Below are positions 17,263 to 26,192 of a stretch of 64,000 bases of DNA, one piece after another (position 1 is the stretch's first letter; every line of letters begins with the position of its first letter). The notes under the pieces were generated by a model. It did no database searches and was not told the DNA's origin. It saw only the letters and a program-made list of their open reading frames with translations. This DNA is from Stenotrophomonas ginsengisoli. Its GTDB lineage: Bacteria; Pseudomonadota; Gammaproteobacteria; Xanthomonadales; Xanthomonadaceae. The position numbers and the translations under genes are program-made. Location of the stretch: positions 62,001-126,000 of the forward strand of contig NZ_LDJM01000021.1 of assembly GCF_001431485.1 (NCBI RefSeq). Reading direction: 5' to 3'.

Positions 17263-18627
17263 TTACTGCACGGCGGCCTTATCTGCTGTAGGCAGCGGCA
17301 GCTGCAGCAGGTCGTTTCCTTCGCCTGTGTAATAACGCACTACCTCCAAGGCGGTGCCATCGGCATTGAGCTGCACCGGCCGATGTGCGCTGCGCAGCTC
17401 TTGCGGCAGTTGTGCCAGTTGCCGGGCCACATCCCCATCGCCCGGATGCTCGCGCAGCCACAACCAGGCACCGAGCAGGCGCTGGCTGGCGGCCACGTCC
17501 TGCATGCGTACGATGTACTTGTCATAAGCCGGCGCGGCGATGGCCGACAGCACGCAGCCGATGTAGTTGGTCGCGCATTCGATGTGCCATGGCGAACGCG
17601 CCTCTGCCGGTGCCAAGCCACCGTCCACTGGCAAGTCCTGGGCAATGCGTTGCTGCAATGGCATCTGGCAGGCAGCGCCCAAGCTGGCAGCCTGACGATT
17701 GAGGGTCTTGTCCAGGTCAAACAGCCAGCTGCCTACGGGATGTTCTGCCATGACAGTTGCATCGTGATGCCCATTAACAGCCGCATTCATCGCATATTGA
17801 CCCTGCAGCGGGCGGCACAGGCTGATTGCCGCCGGCGGCAGTATCTCCAGGCCCGCCTTGCAGTTGGCAGGTGGGGTCACATCGGCAGGCAGCTCGGCCA
17901 GTACATGGGCCAGCAACTGGCCATTGGCCTGCAACCAACGCGCCCCGACCACGGTCAGAAACAGGTTGTCGCTCTGACTGGCCAGCATGCGGGCGCTGCC
18001 CATGTCACGGCACAGGCCCTCCAGTGCAGCAGCACTGTTGCCTTGGACGTGGGCCAGGGCATGGGCTGCCAGCGGCGTGGGCAACCTACCCATTGTATTC
18101 AGCATCGGCGAGTCGATATCCGCCACATAAGGCGAGCGCGCATGCTCAAAGTCGGCCAGCCCGGCGATATTGCGGATCAAGTCCGCGCGCGCCTGCATGT
18201 CGGCAGCCACGCCCTCCGGATTGGACCGCACCGTGGCCAGGCAGGTCTCAAGGCTGCCGTAACGGCAATACTCCAACGCCGGCAGCGCTGCCGGTGGCGC
18301 CACCGCAAGTTCCGGGACGGCGGGCACATCCTCGACCGCAGACCCATTGCCATATCGCTGCGCGGCCGTGGCCTTGGCCCAGAGCTCAAATGCCTGCACC
18401 CGCTCATCCACCAGCGCCTGCCGCTGGGCCATGTCCAACCCGTCATGGTCCAGGGTTTCCAGCAGGGCCCAGGCGTTGGCCCCGGGCCAGTCCAGCGGCT
18501 GCTCCAGCGCCGCACGCGCCTGCTTCTGCATGGCCGAGGCCGGCCAGAAGCGTGAGGCCAGCAAAAACAGGGCCAACAAGGCCAGCAAGCCAAGCAGTGC
18601 GGCGGCCATGCGTTTGAACATCGTCAT
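17263..18627 (-). CDS. Hypothetical membrane-anchored protein, tandem paralogue 2
   Basis: A 454-residue paralogue of the preceding protein. It has an N-terminal membrane segment (LLGLLALLALFLLASRFWP), the same QKQARAALEQPLDWPGANAW block, LADFEHARSPYVAD, HALAHVQGNSAAALEGLCRDM and matching cysteines. The order in both proteins is the same, so the pair arose by tandem duplication. The gap to paralogue 1 is 51 bp, so they may share a transcript. ATG triplets at 18627 and 18621 are both compatible with the GGGGAAAGG ribosome site; the choice is uncertain by two codons. Function unknown. Confidence 0.75.
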   Translation of the reverse strand: MTMFKRMAAALLGLLALLALFLLASRFWPASAMQKQARAALEQPLDWPGANAWALLETLDHDGLDMAQRQALVDERVQAFELWAKATAAQRYGNGSAVEDVPAVPELAVAPPAALPALEYCRYGSLETCLATVRSNPEGVAADMQARADLIRNIAGLADFEHARSPYVADIDSPMLNTMGRLPTPLAAHALAHVQGNSAAALEGLCRDMGSARMLASQSDNLFLTVVGARWLQANGQLLAHVLAELPADVTPPANCKAGLEILPPAAISLCRPLQGQYAMNAAVNGHHDATVMAEHPVGSWLFDLDKTLNRQAASLGAACQMPLQQRIAQDLPVDGGLAPAEARSPWHIECATNYIGCVLSAIAAPAYDKYIVRMQDVAASQRLLGAWLWLREHPGDGDVARQLAQLPQELRSAHRPVQLNADGTALEVVRYYTGEGNDLLQLPLPTADKAAVQ

Positions 18628-18693
18628 CCTTTCCCCTTGATGCCGCCCTGCACGATCCAGCGTGCAAGGGTGAATGGCAGCTGATTATCTACA

Positions 18694-18709
18694 GGTGTTA
18701 TACAACACC
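18694..18709. promoter_or_regulatory. Palindrome GGTGTT-ATAC-AACACC, possible operator
   Basis: A 16-bp inverted repeat with 6-bp arms lies 67 bp upstream of the paralogue-2 start, in the divergent interval before the DUF502 gene. Its placement suits an operator, but no cognate regulator is next to it. Confidence 0.3.
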
Positions 18710-18847
18710 AGAACACCAATGCAAACCCGCGCCGTCACGCTTCCACTAAGCCCTGCACCTCACCGGCACCGGCATAAAGGGTGGGTCGCGACGGAAGATG
18801 AATGAGACCAAGCCGAATTCATCTTCACACCCCGATACAATGCGCGG

Positions 18848-19525
18848 ATGTCGCCTGATGCAGCCTCCCCGCTCCCCCGCCCTTCCCTGCAGCGCCTGTT
18901 CCTGACCGGTCTGCTCACCCTGTTGCCGATCTGGCTGACCTGGGTGGTGGTGAAGTTTGTCTTCGTCCTGCTGTCCGGTTTGAGCCACCCCTTGGTGGTG
19001 CCGTTTTCCGAACGCGTGGCCGCTTCCTTCCCGCAGTCACTGGGCTGGTTCAAGGCCGAATGGGTGCAGGATGTGATCGGCCTGGTGGCCACCGTGCTGC
19101 TGATCATCTTTGTCGGTGCCCTCAGCCGCAGGGTGATCGGGCAGAAGCTGCTGGCCTGGACCGGCGCTCTGATCCAGCGCATCCCGCTGGCCAGCATCAT
19201 CTATGACAGCGCCCGCAAGCTGCTGGACATCCTGCAGACCAAGCCGGGCAGCACCCAGCGCGTGGTGCTGATCGACTTTCCGCACCGTGACATGAAGTCG
19301 GTCGGCCTGGTGACCCGGGTCATCCGCGAGACCGGCACCGGCCGTGAACTGGCCGCCGTGTATGTGCCGACCACCCCCAACCCGACGTCCGGTTATCTGG
19401 AAATCGTGCCGGTGGAACTGCTCACCCCGACCGACTGGAGCGTGGACCAGGCGATGAGCTTCATCATCTCCGGCGGCGCGGTCGCCCCGGACACGGTGCC
19501 GTTCACCCGCGCCGGCGAACGCTGA
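18848..19525 (+). CDS. DUF502 family membrane protein
   Basis: A 225-residue inner-membrane protein with two strong hydrophobic segments (about 15-45 and 75-100). Conserved blocks are GLLTLLPIWLTWVVV, IPLASIIYDSARKLLDIL, YVPTTPNPTSGYLEIVP and MSFIISGGA, which define DUF502. The function is unknown; plant relatives (COV/LCV) affect vascular patterning. A TACAAT hexamer at 18836-18841 seven bases before the ATG looks promoter-like but is too close unless the message is nearly leaderless. Confidence 0.88.
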   Translation: MSPDAASPLPRPSLQRLFLTGLLTLLPIWLTWVVVKFVFVLLSGLSHPLVVPFSERVAASFPQSLGWFKAEWVQDVIGLVATVLLIIFVGALSRRVIGQKLLAWTGALIQRIPLASIIYDSARKLLDILQTKPGSTQRVVLIDFPHRDMKSVGLVTRVIRETGTGRELAAVYVPTTPNPTSGYLEIVPVELLTPTDWSVDQAMSFIISGGAVAPDTVPFTRAGER

Positions 19526-19627
19526 ACCCGGACAACCACACAGGCAGCACACCGATACCGGGCAGGCTGTCATTGCCCGCCCGGATCAGGCACTCTGCGG
19601 GAATACCTGTTCGTATGGTTGTTCCCC

Positions 19628-21466
19628 ATGTCCGTAGCCCTGTTCCGTCCGCTGTTGCTTGCCCTGGGTGCCTGCCTGATGGTGCTGCCGGCGCTGCCGG
19701 TCGAAGCCCAACGCCGCAGCGCCAGCGCGCCGGCCGACACCGCCACCCGCCTCAACGCCCTGTACGCCGAGTACTGGGATGCGCTGATGAAGCTCGATCC
19801 CCTGCAGGCCACCCTGCAAGGCGATGCCCGCTACAACGACCAGCTGCCCAACACCCTGTCGCTGGCCTTCCGCCAGCAGTACATCGAGTTCAACCAGCAC
19901 TGGCTGGCCCGCGCCGAAGCCATTGGCGATGCCGGCCTGCAGGGCCAGGACCTGCTCAGCTACCAGATCTTCGTGCGCGACACCCGCGCCGCCCTGGCCG
20001 GGCGTGACCACCCGGCGTGGATGCTGCCGGTCAACTCCTACTACAACCCGGCCACCATCATTGCCCTGCTCGGTTCCGGTGCCGGGGCCCAGCCGTTCAC
20101 CACGGTCAGCGATTACCAGAACTGGTCCAAGCGTTCGCTGGGCGTGCCCACGCTGTTCAACCAGATGATCGACAACATGCGCCAGGGCATCGCCGCCGGC
20201 GTGGTGCAGCCGCGCGCATTGATGGAAAAAGTGCTGCCGCAGCTGGACGCGGTGCTGGCCGCCGGCAGCGCCCAGGACAGCCTGTTCTGGGGCCCGGTGC
20301 GCAACATGCCGGCCGATTTCAGCGACGCGGACCGCCAGCGCCTGACTGCCGAATACCAGCGCATGATCGACAACCGCCTGCTGCCGGCCTACCGCGCCCT
20401 GCGTGGCTTCATCGCCACCGAATACCTGCCGGCCACCCGCAGCAGCGATGGCCTGGGCGCCTTGCCCGGCGGCGCGGCCTGGTATGCCCACAACCTGCTG
20501 CAGTACACCACCATCAGCCAGCAGCCCGAGCAGCTGCACCAGCTGGCCAGTGAGGAAGTGAGCCGCCTGCAGGAGGTGATGACCACCACCATGCGCAGCC
20601 AGCGCATCCGCGGCCGCCGTGACCGTGCGGTCAAAGCGCTGTACAGCGACCGTGCCCATGTACTGCCCTCGGCCGATGCCTTGCTCCAGGCCTACCAGCA
20701 GACCCAGCGCGAGCTGGCCCCGGCCCTGGCCCCGGTGATGCCGGCACTGGAGCTGGCCCCGCTGCAGATCCAGCCGCTGGACCCGGGCCGTGCGCTCACC
20801 GCCAGCGCCGCCAGCTACCAGCCCCCGGCCGCCGCTGACCAGCCCGGCACCCTGTGGATCAACACCCACGACCTGGCCCAGCGCCCGCGTTGGGCGATCA
20901 CCCAGCAGTACCTGCACGAGGCCATTCCCGGCCACCACCTGCAGCTGGGCCAGCGCCACAGCGGCCCGGCCCTGCCGCGTTTCCGCCGCCACACCGGCGA
21001 CACCGCCTATGTCGAAGGCTGGGGCCTGTACGCCGAGGCCCTGGGCCAGCAGCTGGGCCTGTATGACAGCGCGGCCGAACAGCTGGGCTACCTGCACACC
21101 AATGTGGTGCGCACTGCCCGCATCGTCGCCGACACCGGCCTGCATGCCATGGGTTGGAACCGCCAGCAGGCGGCGCAGTACCTGATCAAGCAGGCCGACA
21201 TGAGTGCGGCCGATGCCTCCCTGGAGGTGGAACGCTCGATGGCCATGCCCGGCCAGGCCTTGTCGGCACGCGCCGGCCAGTGGCAGCTTGAAAAGCTGCG
21301 CGAGCAGGCCAGCCTGGCGCTGGGTGAGCGCTTTGACCTGGCCGCCTTCCATGCCGAAGTGCTGCGCGACGGCTCGCTGCCGATGGATATCCTGCAGGCC
21401 AAGATCCAGCGTTGGATCGACAGCCAGTCCGCCACTTCCACCGCCCCCTCGACCACGACACCGTGA
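19628..21466 (+). CDS. DUF885 family metallopeptidase-like protein
   Basis: A 612-residue secreted protein with a signal peptide ending near VEAQ. The C-terminal half has LHEAIPGHHLQLGQR, a putative HExxxGHH-type zinc site, and TAYVEGWGLYAEALGQQLGLY, both hallmarks of DUF885 (COG4805). The N-terminal half contains LDPLQATLQGD and SYYNPATIIALLG. Members are presumed periplasmic peptidases; substrates are unknown. The ATG at 19628 follows an unconvincing upstream TTG. Its TGA overlaps a GTG of the next gene by four bases, so the two are coupled. Confidence 0.85.
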   Translation: MSVALFRPLLLALGACLMVLPALPVEAQRRSASAPADTATRLNALYAEYWDALMKLDPLQATLQGDARYNDQLPNTLSLAFRQQYIEFNQHWLARAEAIGDAGLQGQDLLSYQIFVRDTRAALAGRDHPAWMLPVNSYYNPATIIALLGSGAGAQPFTTVSDYQNWSKRSLGVPTLFNQMIDNMRQGIAAGVVQPRALMEKVLPQLDAVLAAGSAQDSLFWGPVRNMPADFSDADRQRLTAEYQRMIDNRLLPAYRALRGFIATEYLPATRSSDGLGALPGGAAWYAHNLLQYTTISQQPEQLHQLASEEVSRLQEVMTTTMRSQRIRGRRDRAVKALYSDRAHVLPSADALLQAYQQTQRELAPALAPVMPALELAPLQIQPLDPGRALTASAASYQPPAAADQPGTLWINTHDLAQRPRWAITQQYLHEAIPGHHLQLGQRHSGPALPRFRRHTGDTAYVEGWGLYAEALGQQLGLYDSAAEQLGYLHTNVVRTARIVADTGLHAMGWNRQQAAQYLIKQADMSAADASLEVERSMAMPGQALSARAGQWQLEKLREQASLALGERFDLAAFHAEVLRDGSLPMDILQAKIQRWIDSQSATSTAPSTTTP

Positions 21467-22557
21467 GCCCCATGCGCCTGTTCCTGCCTGCCCTGCTGTT
21501 GGCCGCCACAGCCACCATCACCCCGGCCCATGCCGGCACGCCCACTGCGGCCGATATCAGCGCCCGCCAGCAGGCCACCGACCGCCTGATGGCCGATTAC
21601 CAGGGCCAGGTGCCCGGCGCCGCCCTGTTGGTGCTGCACGATGGCCAGCCGCTGTACGCCCGCGGCTACGGCCTGGCCTCGCTGGAGGACAACACCCCGG
21701 TCGATGCGCAGACCAACTTCCGCCTGGCCTCGGTGAGCAAGCAGTTCACCGCGATGGCCATCGTGCTGCTGGCCGCCGATGGCCGCCTGCAGCTGGATGA
21801 CCCACTGGCACGCTGGCTACCCGGCCTGCCGCCGGCCACACGGGACATCACCCTGCGCCACCTGCTGGTGCATGCCAGCGGCCTGATCGATTACGAGGAC
21901 GTGATGCCCGACGGCCTGCAGGGCCAGCTGCGCGATGCCGACGTGCTGGAAATCCTCAAGGGCCAGGACCGCACCTACTTCACCCCGGGCAGCAGCTACC
22001 GTTATTCCAACAGTGCCTATGCCCTGCTTGCCCTGGTGGTGGAAAAGGCCTCCGGCATGGCCTACCCGCAGTTCCTGCACGAGCGCATCTTCAGCCCGCT
22101 GGGCATGAACGCCAGCGTGGCCCGCACCGACGAAGGCCCGGCCGTGGCCCAGCGCGCCTGGGGCTACAGCCACATCGACGGCCAGTGGCAGCGCACCGAC
22201 CAGAGCCCCACCTCGGCCGTGCTCGGCGATGGCGGCATCTATTCGTCCATCAGCGACCTGGCCCGCTGGGATGCGGCCCTGTACGACCAGCGCCTGCTGC
22301 CTGCCCAATGGCTGCAGCAGGTGTTCACCCCCGGCAACACCGTGCAGGGCGAAACCGATGTCAGCCACTACGGGCTGGGCGTGCGCCTGCAGGGGGAAAT
22401 GGTCTGGCACAGCGGCGAGAGCATCGGTTTTCGCAACGTGCAGATCCGCTGGCCGCAGCGCAAGCTCAGCGTCATTGTGCTGAGCAACCGCAATGCCCCG
22501 GAGCCTTATGCCCTGGCCCGGCGCATCGCCGTGATCTGGGGCGCCCCGGCCCCCTGA
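21463..22557 (+). CDS. Serine hydrolase, beta-lactamase class C/PBP-like
   Basis: A secreted serine hydrolase of about 361-364 residues from the beta-lactamase superfamily (class C/esterase VIII/DD-peptidase group). Motifs visible are the SxxK nucleophile in ASVSKQFTAM, the YxN motif in YRYSNSAYALL and HSG in WHSGESIGF replacing KTG. It starts at a GTG overlapping the DUF885 stop or at the ATG at 21472; both leave a signal peptide ending at HAG. True AmpC function is not implied: these motifs are common to esterases and peptidases. It is probably co-transcribed with the DUF885 gene. Confidence 0.85.
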   Translation: MSPMRLFLPALLLAATATITPAHAGTPTAADISARQQATDRLMADYQGQVPGAALLVLHDGQPLYARGYGLASLEDNTPVDAQTNFRLASVSKQFTAMAIVLLAADGRLQLDDPLARWLPGLPPATRDITLRHLLVHASGLIDYEDVMPDGLQGQLRDADVLEILKGQDRTYFTPGSSYRYSNSAYALLALVVEKASGMAYPQFLHERIFSPLGMNASVARTDEGPAVAQRAWGYSHIDGQWQRTDQSPTSAVLGDGGIYSSISDLARWDAALYDQRLLPAQWLQQVFTPGNTVQGETDVSHYGLGVRLQGEMVWHSGESIGFRNVQIRWPQRKLSVIVLSNRNAPEPYALARRIAVIWGAPAP

Positions 22558-22659
22558 TTCTTGCTGCGCTGCATGATTTCCGTACGTGTGCGGATGTGCT
22601 TACATTCGCCTCGTTGCGATCCACATCGCCCACCACCATCCCTGGGAGGGGACATTCCC

Positions 22660-23100
22660 ATGAACACCGCAATCAAGGCCCTGCTGCTGGCCCTGCCGCT
22701 GACCTTCGCCACCGGCCTGGCCCAGGCCAACAACAACGCCGAAGGCCGCTGGCGCCAGATTGACCCGGACACCGGCCGGGCCAAGTCCATCGTGGAAATC
22801 ACCCGCACCAGCAACGGCGCACTCAATGGCCGCATCGTCGAGCTGATCAACCCGTCGCGCCCGAACCCGGTCTGCGACAAGTGCGAGGACGACCGCCGCA
22901 ACCAGCCGATCACCGGCATGGAAATCATCCGCGGCATGCGCGCTGACGGCGCCGGCAAGTGGAAGGGCGGCAAGATCCTCAAGCCGGACGAGGGCAAGGT
23001 CTACAACTCGAAAATGGCCCTGATCGAAGGCGGCCGCAAGCTGGAGGTGTCCGGCTGCATCGCCTTCATCTGCAAGAGCCAGGTGTGGGAACGCCTGTAA
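22660..23100 (+). CDS. DUF2147 family secreted protein
   Basis: A 146-residue protein with a signal peptide (ALLLALPLTFATGLAQA). A DUF2147 domain follows: GRWRQIDPDTGRAKSIVEI, then DKCEDDRRNQPITGMEIIRGM, and GGRKLEVSGCIAFICKSQVW at the end. The family is a small beta-barrel of unknown function common in proteobacteria. The start is supported by the strong GGGAGGGGAC ribosome site. A terminator follows. Confidence 0.85.
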   Translation: MNTAIKALLLALPLTFATGLAQANNNAEGRWRQIDPDTGRAKSIVEITRTSNGALNGRIVELINPSRPNPVCDKCEDDRRNQPITGMEIIRGMRADGAGKWKGGKILKPDEGKVYNSKMALIEGGRKLEVSGCIAFICKSQVWERL

Positions 23101-23126
23101 ACCAGGCCCATACGCAAGCGCTTGCC

Positions 23127-23160
23127 AACAACCCGGCCACTGGCCGGGTTGTTGCGTTGT
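23127..23160 (+). terminator. Rho-independent terminator after DUF2147 gene
   Basis: A 13-bp inverted repeat (AACAACCCGGCCA and its complement) around a minimal loop, followed by a moderately T-rich tail. Confidence 0.7.
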
Positions 23161-23193
23161 ACGGGCATGGCGGCGGCCACGGATTGCGCGTGA

Positions 23194-23211
23194 TGTAAAA
23201 AATAATTGACA
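23194..23211. promoter_or_regulatory. Operator-like palindrome 1 (TGTAAA-N6-TTGACA)
   Basis: An imperfect dyad whose second arm matches the next site at 23241-23258. It is positioned in the promoter region of the membrane protein/XRE gene pair, suggesting autoregulation by the XRE protein. Confidence 0.45.
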
Positions 23212-23240
23212 TTCACATCCGCCCGGGAGCAGCCTGACGA

Positions 23241-23258
23241 TGTCAAGTTTGTTTGACA
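23241..23258. promoter_or_regulatory. Operator-like palindrome 2 (TGTCAA-N6-TTGACA)
   Basis: A perfect 6-bp dyad with a 6-bp spacer, 27 bp before the ATG of the membrane gene. The size is typical of XRE/Cro dimer sites. Confidence 0.5.
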
Positions 23259-23285
23259 TTTCCTGCCCTGGCCCCGGAGCCTGCC

Positions 23286-23717
23286 ATGCCACTGTCCTTC
23301 CAGGAAAAAAGCCTCTGGCTGCTGCTTGCCAGTCTGTGCGCGGTGTTCGGCGTGTATTTCATCAAGGTGGTGCCCCACACCGGCTCCCAGATCGGCCCGG
23401 CCGAAATCGGCAGCTTCATCGGCCTGCTGATCGTGCTGGTGGTGGTCCAGGTCATCGGCCATACCGTGCTTGCGCTGGGCAGCCTGCGCGAGCTGGGGGC
23501 ACGCGGGGTCAGCCGTGACGAACGCGACGTGTTGATCGAGCTCAAGGGCAGCCGGCTGTCGGGCTGGCTGCTCGCCTGCGGAGTGTTCTGCGCCCTGTGC
23601 GTTGCCCTGCTGGTGCCCGGCAATGCCGCCTTTATGCATGTGCTGCTGGGCTTTTGGGTGGCCTCCCAGATCCTGGCCCTGGCCAGCCAGCTGTATTTCC
23701 ATCGCCGGGGCGTGTGA
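23286..23717 (+). CDS. Small four-helix membrane protein paired with XRE regulator
   Basis: A 143-residue protein with four predicted membrane helices (about 8-25, 38-60, 95-115, 118-138) and a polar loop RELGARGVSRDERDVLIE between helices 2 and 3. I know this layout from small membrane proteins (DUF2178-like) that sit beside an XRE regulator, but I cannot name the family with certainty. The ATG at 23286 has GGAG seven bases upstream. The XRE gene begins 3 bp after its stop, so the two form an operon. Confidence 0.7.
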   Translation: MPLSFQEKSLWLLLASLCAVFGVYFIKVVPHTGSQIGPAEIGSFIGLLIVLVVVQVIGHTVLALGSLRELGARGVSRDERDVLIELKGSRLSGWLLACGVFCALCVALLVPGNAAFMHVLLGFWVASQILALASQLYFHRRGV

Positions 23718-23720
23718 GCC

Positions 23721-23945
23721 ATGGGCAAGACAACCGGCCGCCTGGGCAACCGCCTGCGCGAACTGCGCCAGCAGGCCGGCGGGCTGACCCAGCAGGAGCT
23801 GGCCGAGCGGGTGGGCGTGACCCGGCAGACCATCATCGCCATCGAGGGCAACCGCTATTCACCCTCGCTGGAGGTGGCCTTCCTGATCGCCGCCGCCCTG
23901 GGCGTGGGCATCGAGCAGGTGTTCCAGTTCGAGCCCGACGCCTGA
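23721..23945 (+). CDS. XRE/Cro family transcriptional regulator (YozG-like)
   Basis: A 74-residue stand-alone helix-turn-helix protein: NRLRELRQQAGGLTQQELAE, VGVTRQTIIAIEGNRYSPSL, then LIAAALGVGIEQVF. It matches the short YozG-type XRE regulators that control an adjacent membrane gene. It starts 3 bp after that gene. The two TGT(A/C)AA-N6-TTGACA sites upstream of the pair are candidate operators for it; this is inference. Confidence 0.87.
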   Translation: MGKTTGRLGNRLRELRQQAGGLTQQELAERVGVTRQTIIAIEGNRYSPSLEVAFLIAAALGVGIEQVFQFEPDA

Positions 23946-24010
23946 GCGCCCGGTCAGCACGCCCACCAGCACGGCCGGGGCCTCGGTTCCCCGGTGAGAC
24001 AGGCCAGCCG

Positions 24011-24019
24011 TGCGATAAT
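24011..24019 (+). promoter_or_regulatory. Possible extended -10 promoter of metG
   Basis: TGC followed by GATAAT, 29 bp before the metG ATG. No good -35 hexamer is visible, as expected for an extended -10 promoter. The same TGCGATAAT sequence occurs upstream of the rnfB-like gene. Confidence 0.4.
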
Positions 24020-24048
24020 TGCCCGTTCCCACGTCTCATCGAACGGTC

Positions 24049-26133
24049 ATGACCCGTAGCGCACTTGTCACCAATGCCCTGCCGTATGCCAACGGCCCGC
24101 TCCACCTCGGCCACCTGGTCGGTTACATCCAGGCCGACATCTGGGTGCGCGCGCGCCGAATGCTGGGCGAGAAGGTCTGGTATGTGTGCGCCGATGACAC
24201 CCACGGCACCCCGATCATGCTCGGCGCGGAAAAGGCCGGCCTGAGCCCGGAGGCCTACATCGCCGGCATCCAGGCCAGCCACGAGGCCGACTTTGCTGCC
24301 TTCGGGGTGGATTTTGACCACTACGATTCGACCAACTCGGCCGCCAACAAGGCGCTGACCGAATCGCTGTACCTGAAGCTGGAAGCCGCCGGCCACATCT
24401 CCAAGCGCAGCGTGGCCCAGTTCTATGACCCGGCCAAGGGCATGTTCCTGCCGGACCGCTACATCAAGGGCACCTGCCCCAAGTGCAAGGCGGCTGACCA
24501 GTACGGCGACAACTGCGAAGTCTGCGGCGCCACCTACGGCCCGACCGACCTGATCGAGCCGAAGTCGGTGGTCTCCGGTGCCACCCCGGAAATGCGCGAT
24601 TCGGTGCACTACTTCTTCGAAGTGGGCAATTTCGACGCCTTCCTGCGTGAGTGGCTGGCCGGCGATGTGGCCCTGCCGGGCGTCAAGGCCAAGCTGGCCG
24701 AATGGCTGGATGCCGAAGGCGGCCTGCGCGCCTGGGACATCTCCCGCGATGCGCCCTACTTCGGTTTCGAGATCCCCGGCGCCCCGGGCAAGTATTTCTA
24801 CGTGTGGCTGGACGCGCCAATCGGCTACCTGTCCAGCTTCCAGAACCTGTGCGCGAAGACCGGCGATGACTTCACCGCCATCACCGCCGCCGGTTCGGCC
24901 ACCGAACTGCACCACTTCATCGGCAAGGACATCGTCAACTTCCACGGCCTGTTCTGGCCGTCGGTGCTGCACGGTACCGGCATGAAGGTGCCCACCCGCC
25001 TGCACGTCAACGGCTACCTGACCGTGGACGGAGCCAAGATGAGCAAGTCGCGCGGCACCTTCGTCAAGGCCCGCACCTTCCTGGACGTGGGCCTGGAAGC
25101 CGAAGCCCTGCGCTACTACTTCGCCGCCAAGAGCGGCGGCGGCGTGGACGATCTGGACCTGAACCTGTCCGACTTCGTGGCCCGCGTGAACAGCGATGTG
25201 GTCGGCAAGTTCGTCAACCTGGCCAGCCGCGCGGCCGGCTTCATCTCCAAGCGCTTTGACGGCCAGCTGGCCGCCAGCCTGCCCGATGCCGCCCAGTACG
25301 ACCGCTTCGTTGCCGCCCTGGGTGACATTCGCGCCGCCTACGAGCGCAACGATGCGGCCGCCGCCATCCGCCTGACCATGGCCCTGGCCGATGAAGCCAA
25401 CAAGTACATCGACGACACCAAGCCGTGGGTCATCGCCAAGCAGGAAGGTGCTGAGGCGCAGCTGCAGTCGGTCTGCACCCAGGCCCTGAACCTGTTCCGC
25501 GTGCTGGCCGCCGCCCTGAAGCCGGTGATGCCGCGCACCACGCACGCAGCCGAAAGCTTCCTCAATGCCCCGGTCAACGCCTGGAGCGATCTGGACGCGC
25601 CGCTGACCAATCACACCATTGCGCCCTACCAGGCGCTGTTCACCCGTATTGACCCGAAGATGATTGACGCCATGACCGACGCCTCCAAGGACACCTTGAC
25701 CGCCGCCACCGCCGAAGCCCCCAAGGCCGAAAAGAAGGCTGACAAGCCGGCCAAGGCCGAAGCCGCCACGGCTGCTGCCAAGGCCGCGGGCGATGCCCCG
25801 CAGTACATCGGCATCGAGGATTTTGCCAAGCTGGACCTGCGCATCGGCAAGGTGCTCGAGTGCGATTTCGTCGAAGGCTCGGACAAGCTGCTGCGCTTCA
25901 AGCTCGACGCCGGTGACCTGGGCCAGCGCCAGATCTTCTCCGGCATCCGCGCCAGCTACGGCGAGCCGGAAAAGCTCATCGGCCGCAATGTCGTCTTCAT
26001 CGCCAACCTCGCCCCGCGCAAGATGCGCTTCGGCATCAGCGAAGGCATGATCCTCTCGGCCGGCTTCGACGGCGGCGCACTGGCCCTGCTCGATGCCGAC
26101 GACGGTGCACTGGGCGGCATGCCGGTGCGTTGA
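24049..26133 (+). CDS. metG: Methionyl-tRNA synthetase
   Basis: The 694-residue cytoplasmic enzyme charges initiator and elongator tRNA-Met. It has the class I HIGH-type motif in PLHLGHLVGY, a zinc-binding knuckle CPKCKAADQYGDNCEVCG (about 148-165) and the KMSKS loop (AKMSKSRGTF). A C-terminal EMAP-II/Trbp111-like tRNA-binding domain follows an Ala/Lys-rich linker (IGIEDFAKLDLRIGKVLECD to the end). This is the long proteobacterial form with dimerisation domain. A strong terminator follows, after which base composition drops sharply. Confidence 0.97.
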   Translation: MTRSALVTNALPYANGPLHLGHLVGYIQADIWVRARRMLGEKVWYVCADDTHGTPIMLGAEKAGLSPEAYIAGIQASHEADFAAFGVDFDHYDSTNSAANKALTESLYLKLEAAGHISKRSVAQFYDPAKGMFLPDRYIKGTCPKCKAADQYGDNCEVCGATYGPTDLIEPKSVVSGATPEMRDSVHYFFEVGNFDAFLREWLAGDVALPGVKAKLAEWLDAEGGLRAWDISRDAPYFGFEIPGAPGKYFYVWLDAPIGYLSSFQNLCAKTGDDFTAITAAGSATELHHFIGKDIVNFHGLFWPSVLHGTGMKVPTRLHVNGYLTVDGAKMSKSRGTFVKARTFLDVGLEAEALRYYFAAKSGGGVDDLDLNLSDFVARVNSDVVGKFVNLASRAAGFISKRFDGQLAASLPDAAQYDRFVAALGDIRAAYERNDAAAAIRLTMALADEANKYIDDTKPWVIAKQEGAEAQLQSVCTQALNLFRVLAAALKPVMPRTTHAAESFLNAPVNAWSDLDAPLTNHTIAPYQALFTRIDPKMIDAMTDASKDTLTAATAEAPKAEKKADKPAKAEAATAAAKAAGDAPQYIGIEDFAKLDLRIGKVLECDFVEGSDKLLRFKLDAGDLGQRQIFSGIRASYGEPEKLIGRNVVFIANLAPRKMRFGISEGMILSAGFDGGALALLDADDGALGGMPVR

Positions 26134-26163
26134 TCAGCACTTGCTGACATCACCGAGAGGTAC

Positions 26164-26191
26164 AAAAAGCCGGCGCAAGCCGGCTTTTTTG
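26164..26191 (+). terminator. Rho-independent terminator after metG
   Basis: An 11-bp stem (AAAAAGCCGGC and its complement) with a GCAA tetraloop and a T run. It could work in both directions. Confidence 0.9.
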
Positions 26192-26192
26192 T

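Noticed and set aside
15904-18555. Plus-strand open frame of about 883 codons
   Set aside because: It runs opposite both tandem hypothetical genes, is His/Gln/Arg-rich without domains, and duplicates itself as expected for the antisense of two paralogues.
21463-22557. AmpC beta-lactamase
   Set aside because: SxxK, YSN and HSG motifs place it in the wider serine hydrolase family; HSG instead of KTG and absence of an AmpR neighbour make a resistance call unsafe.
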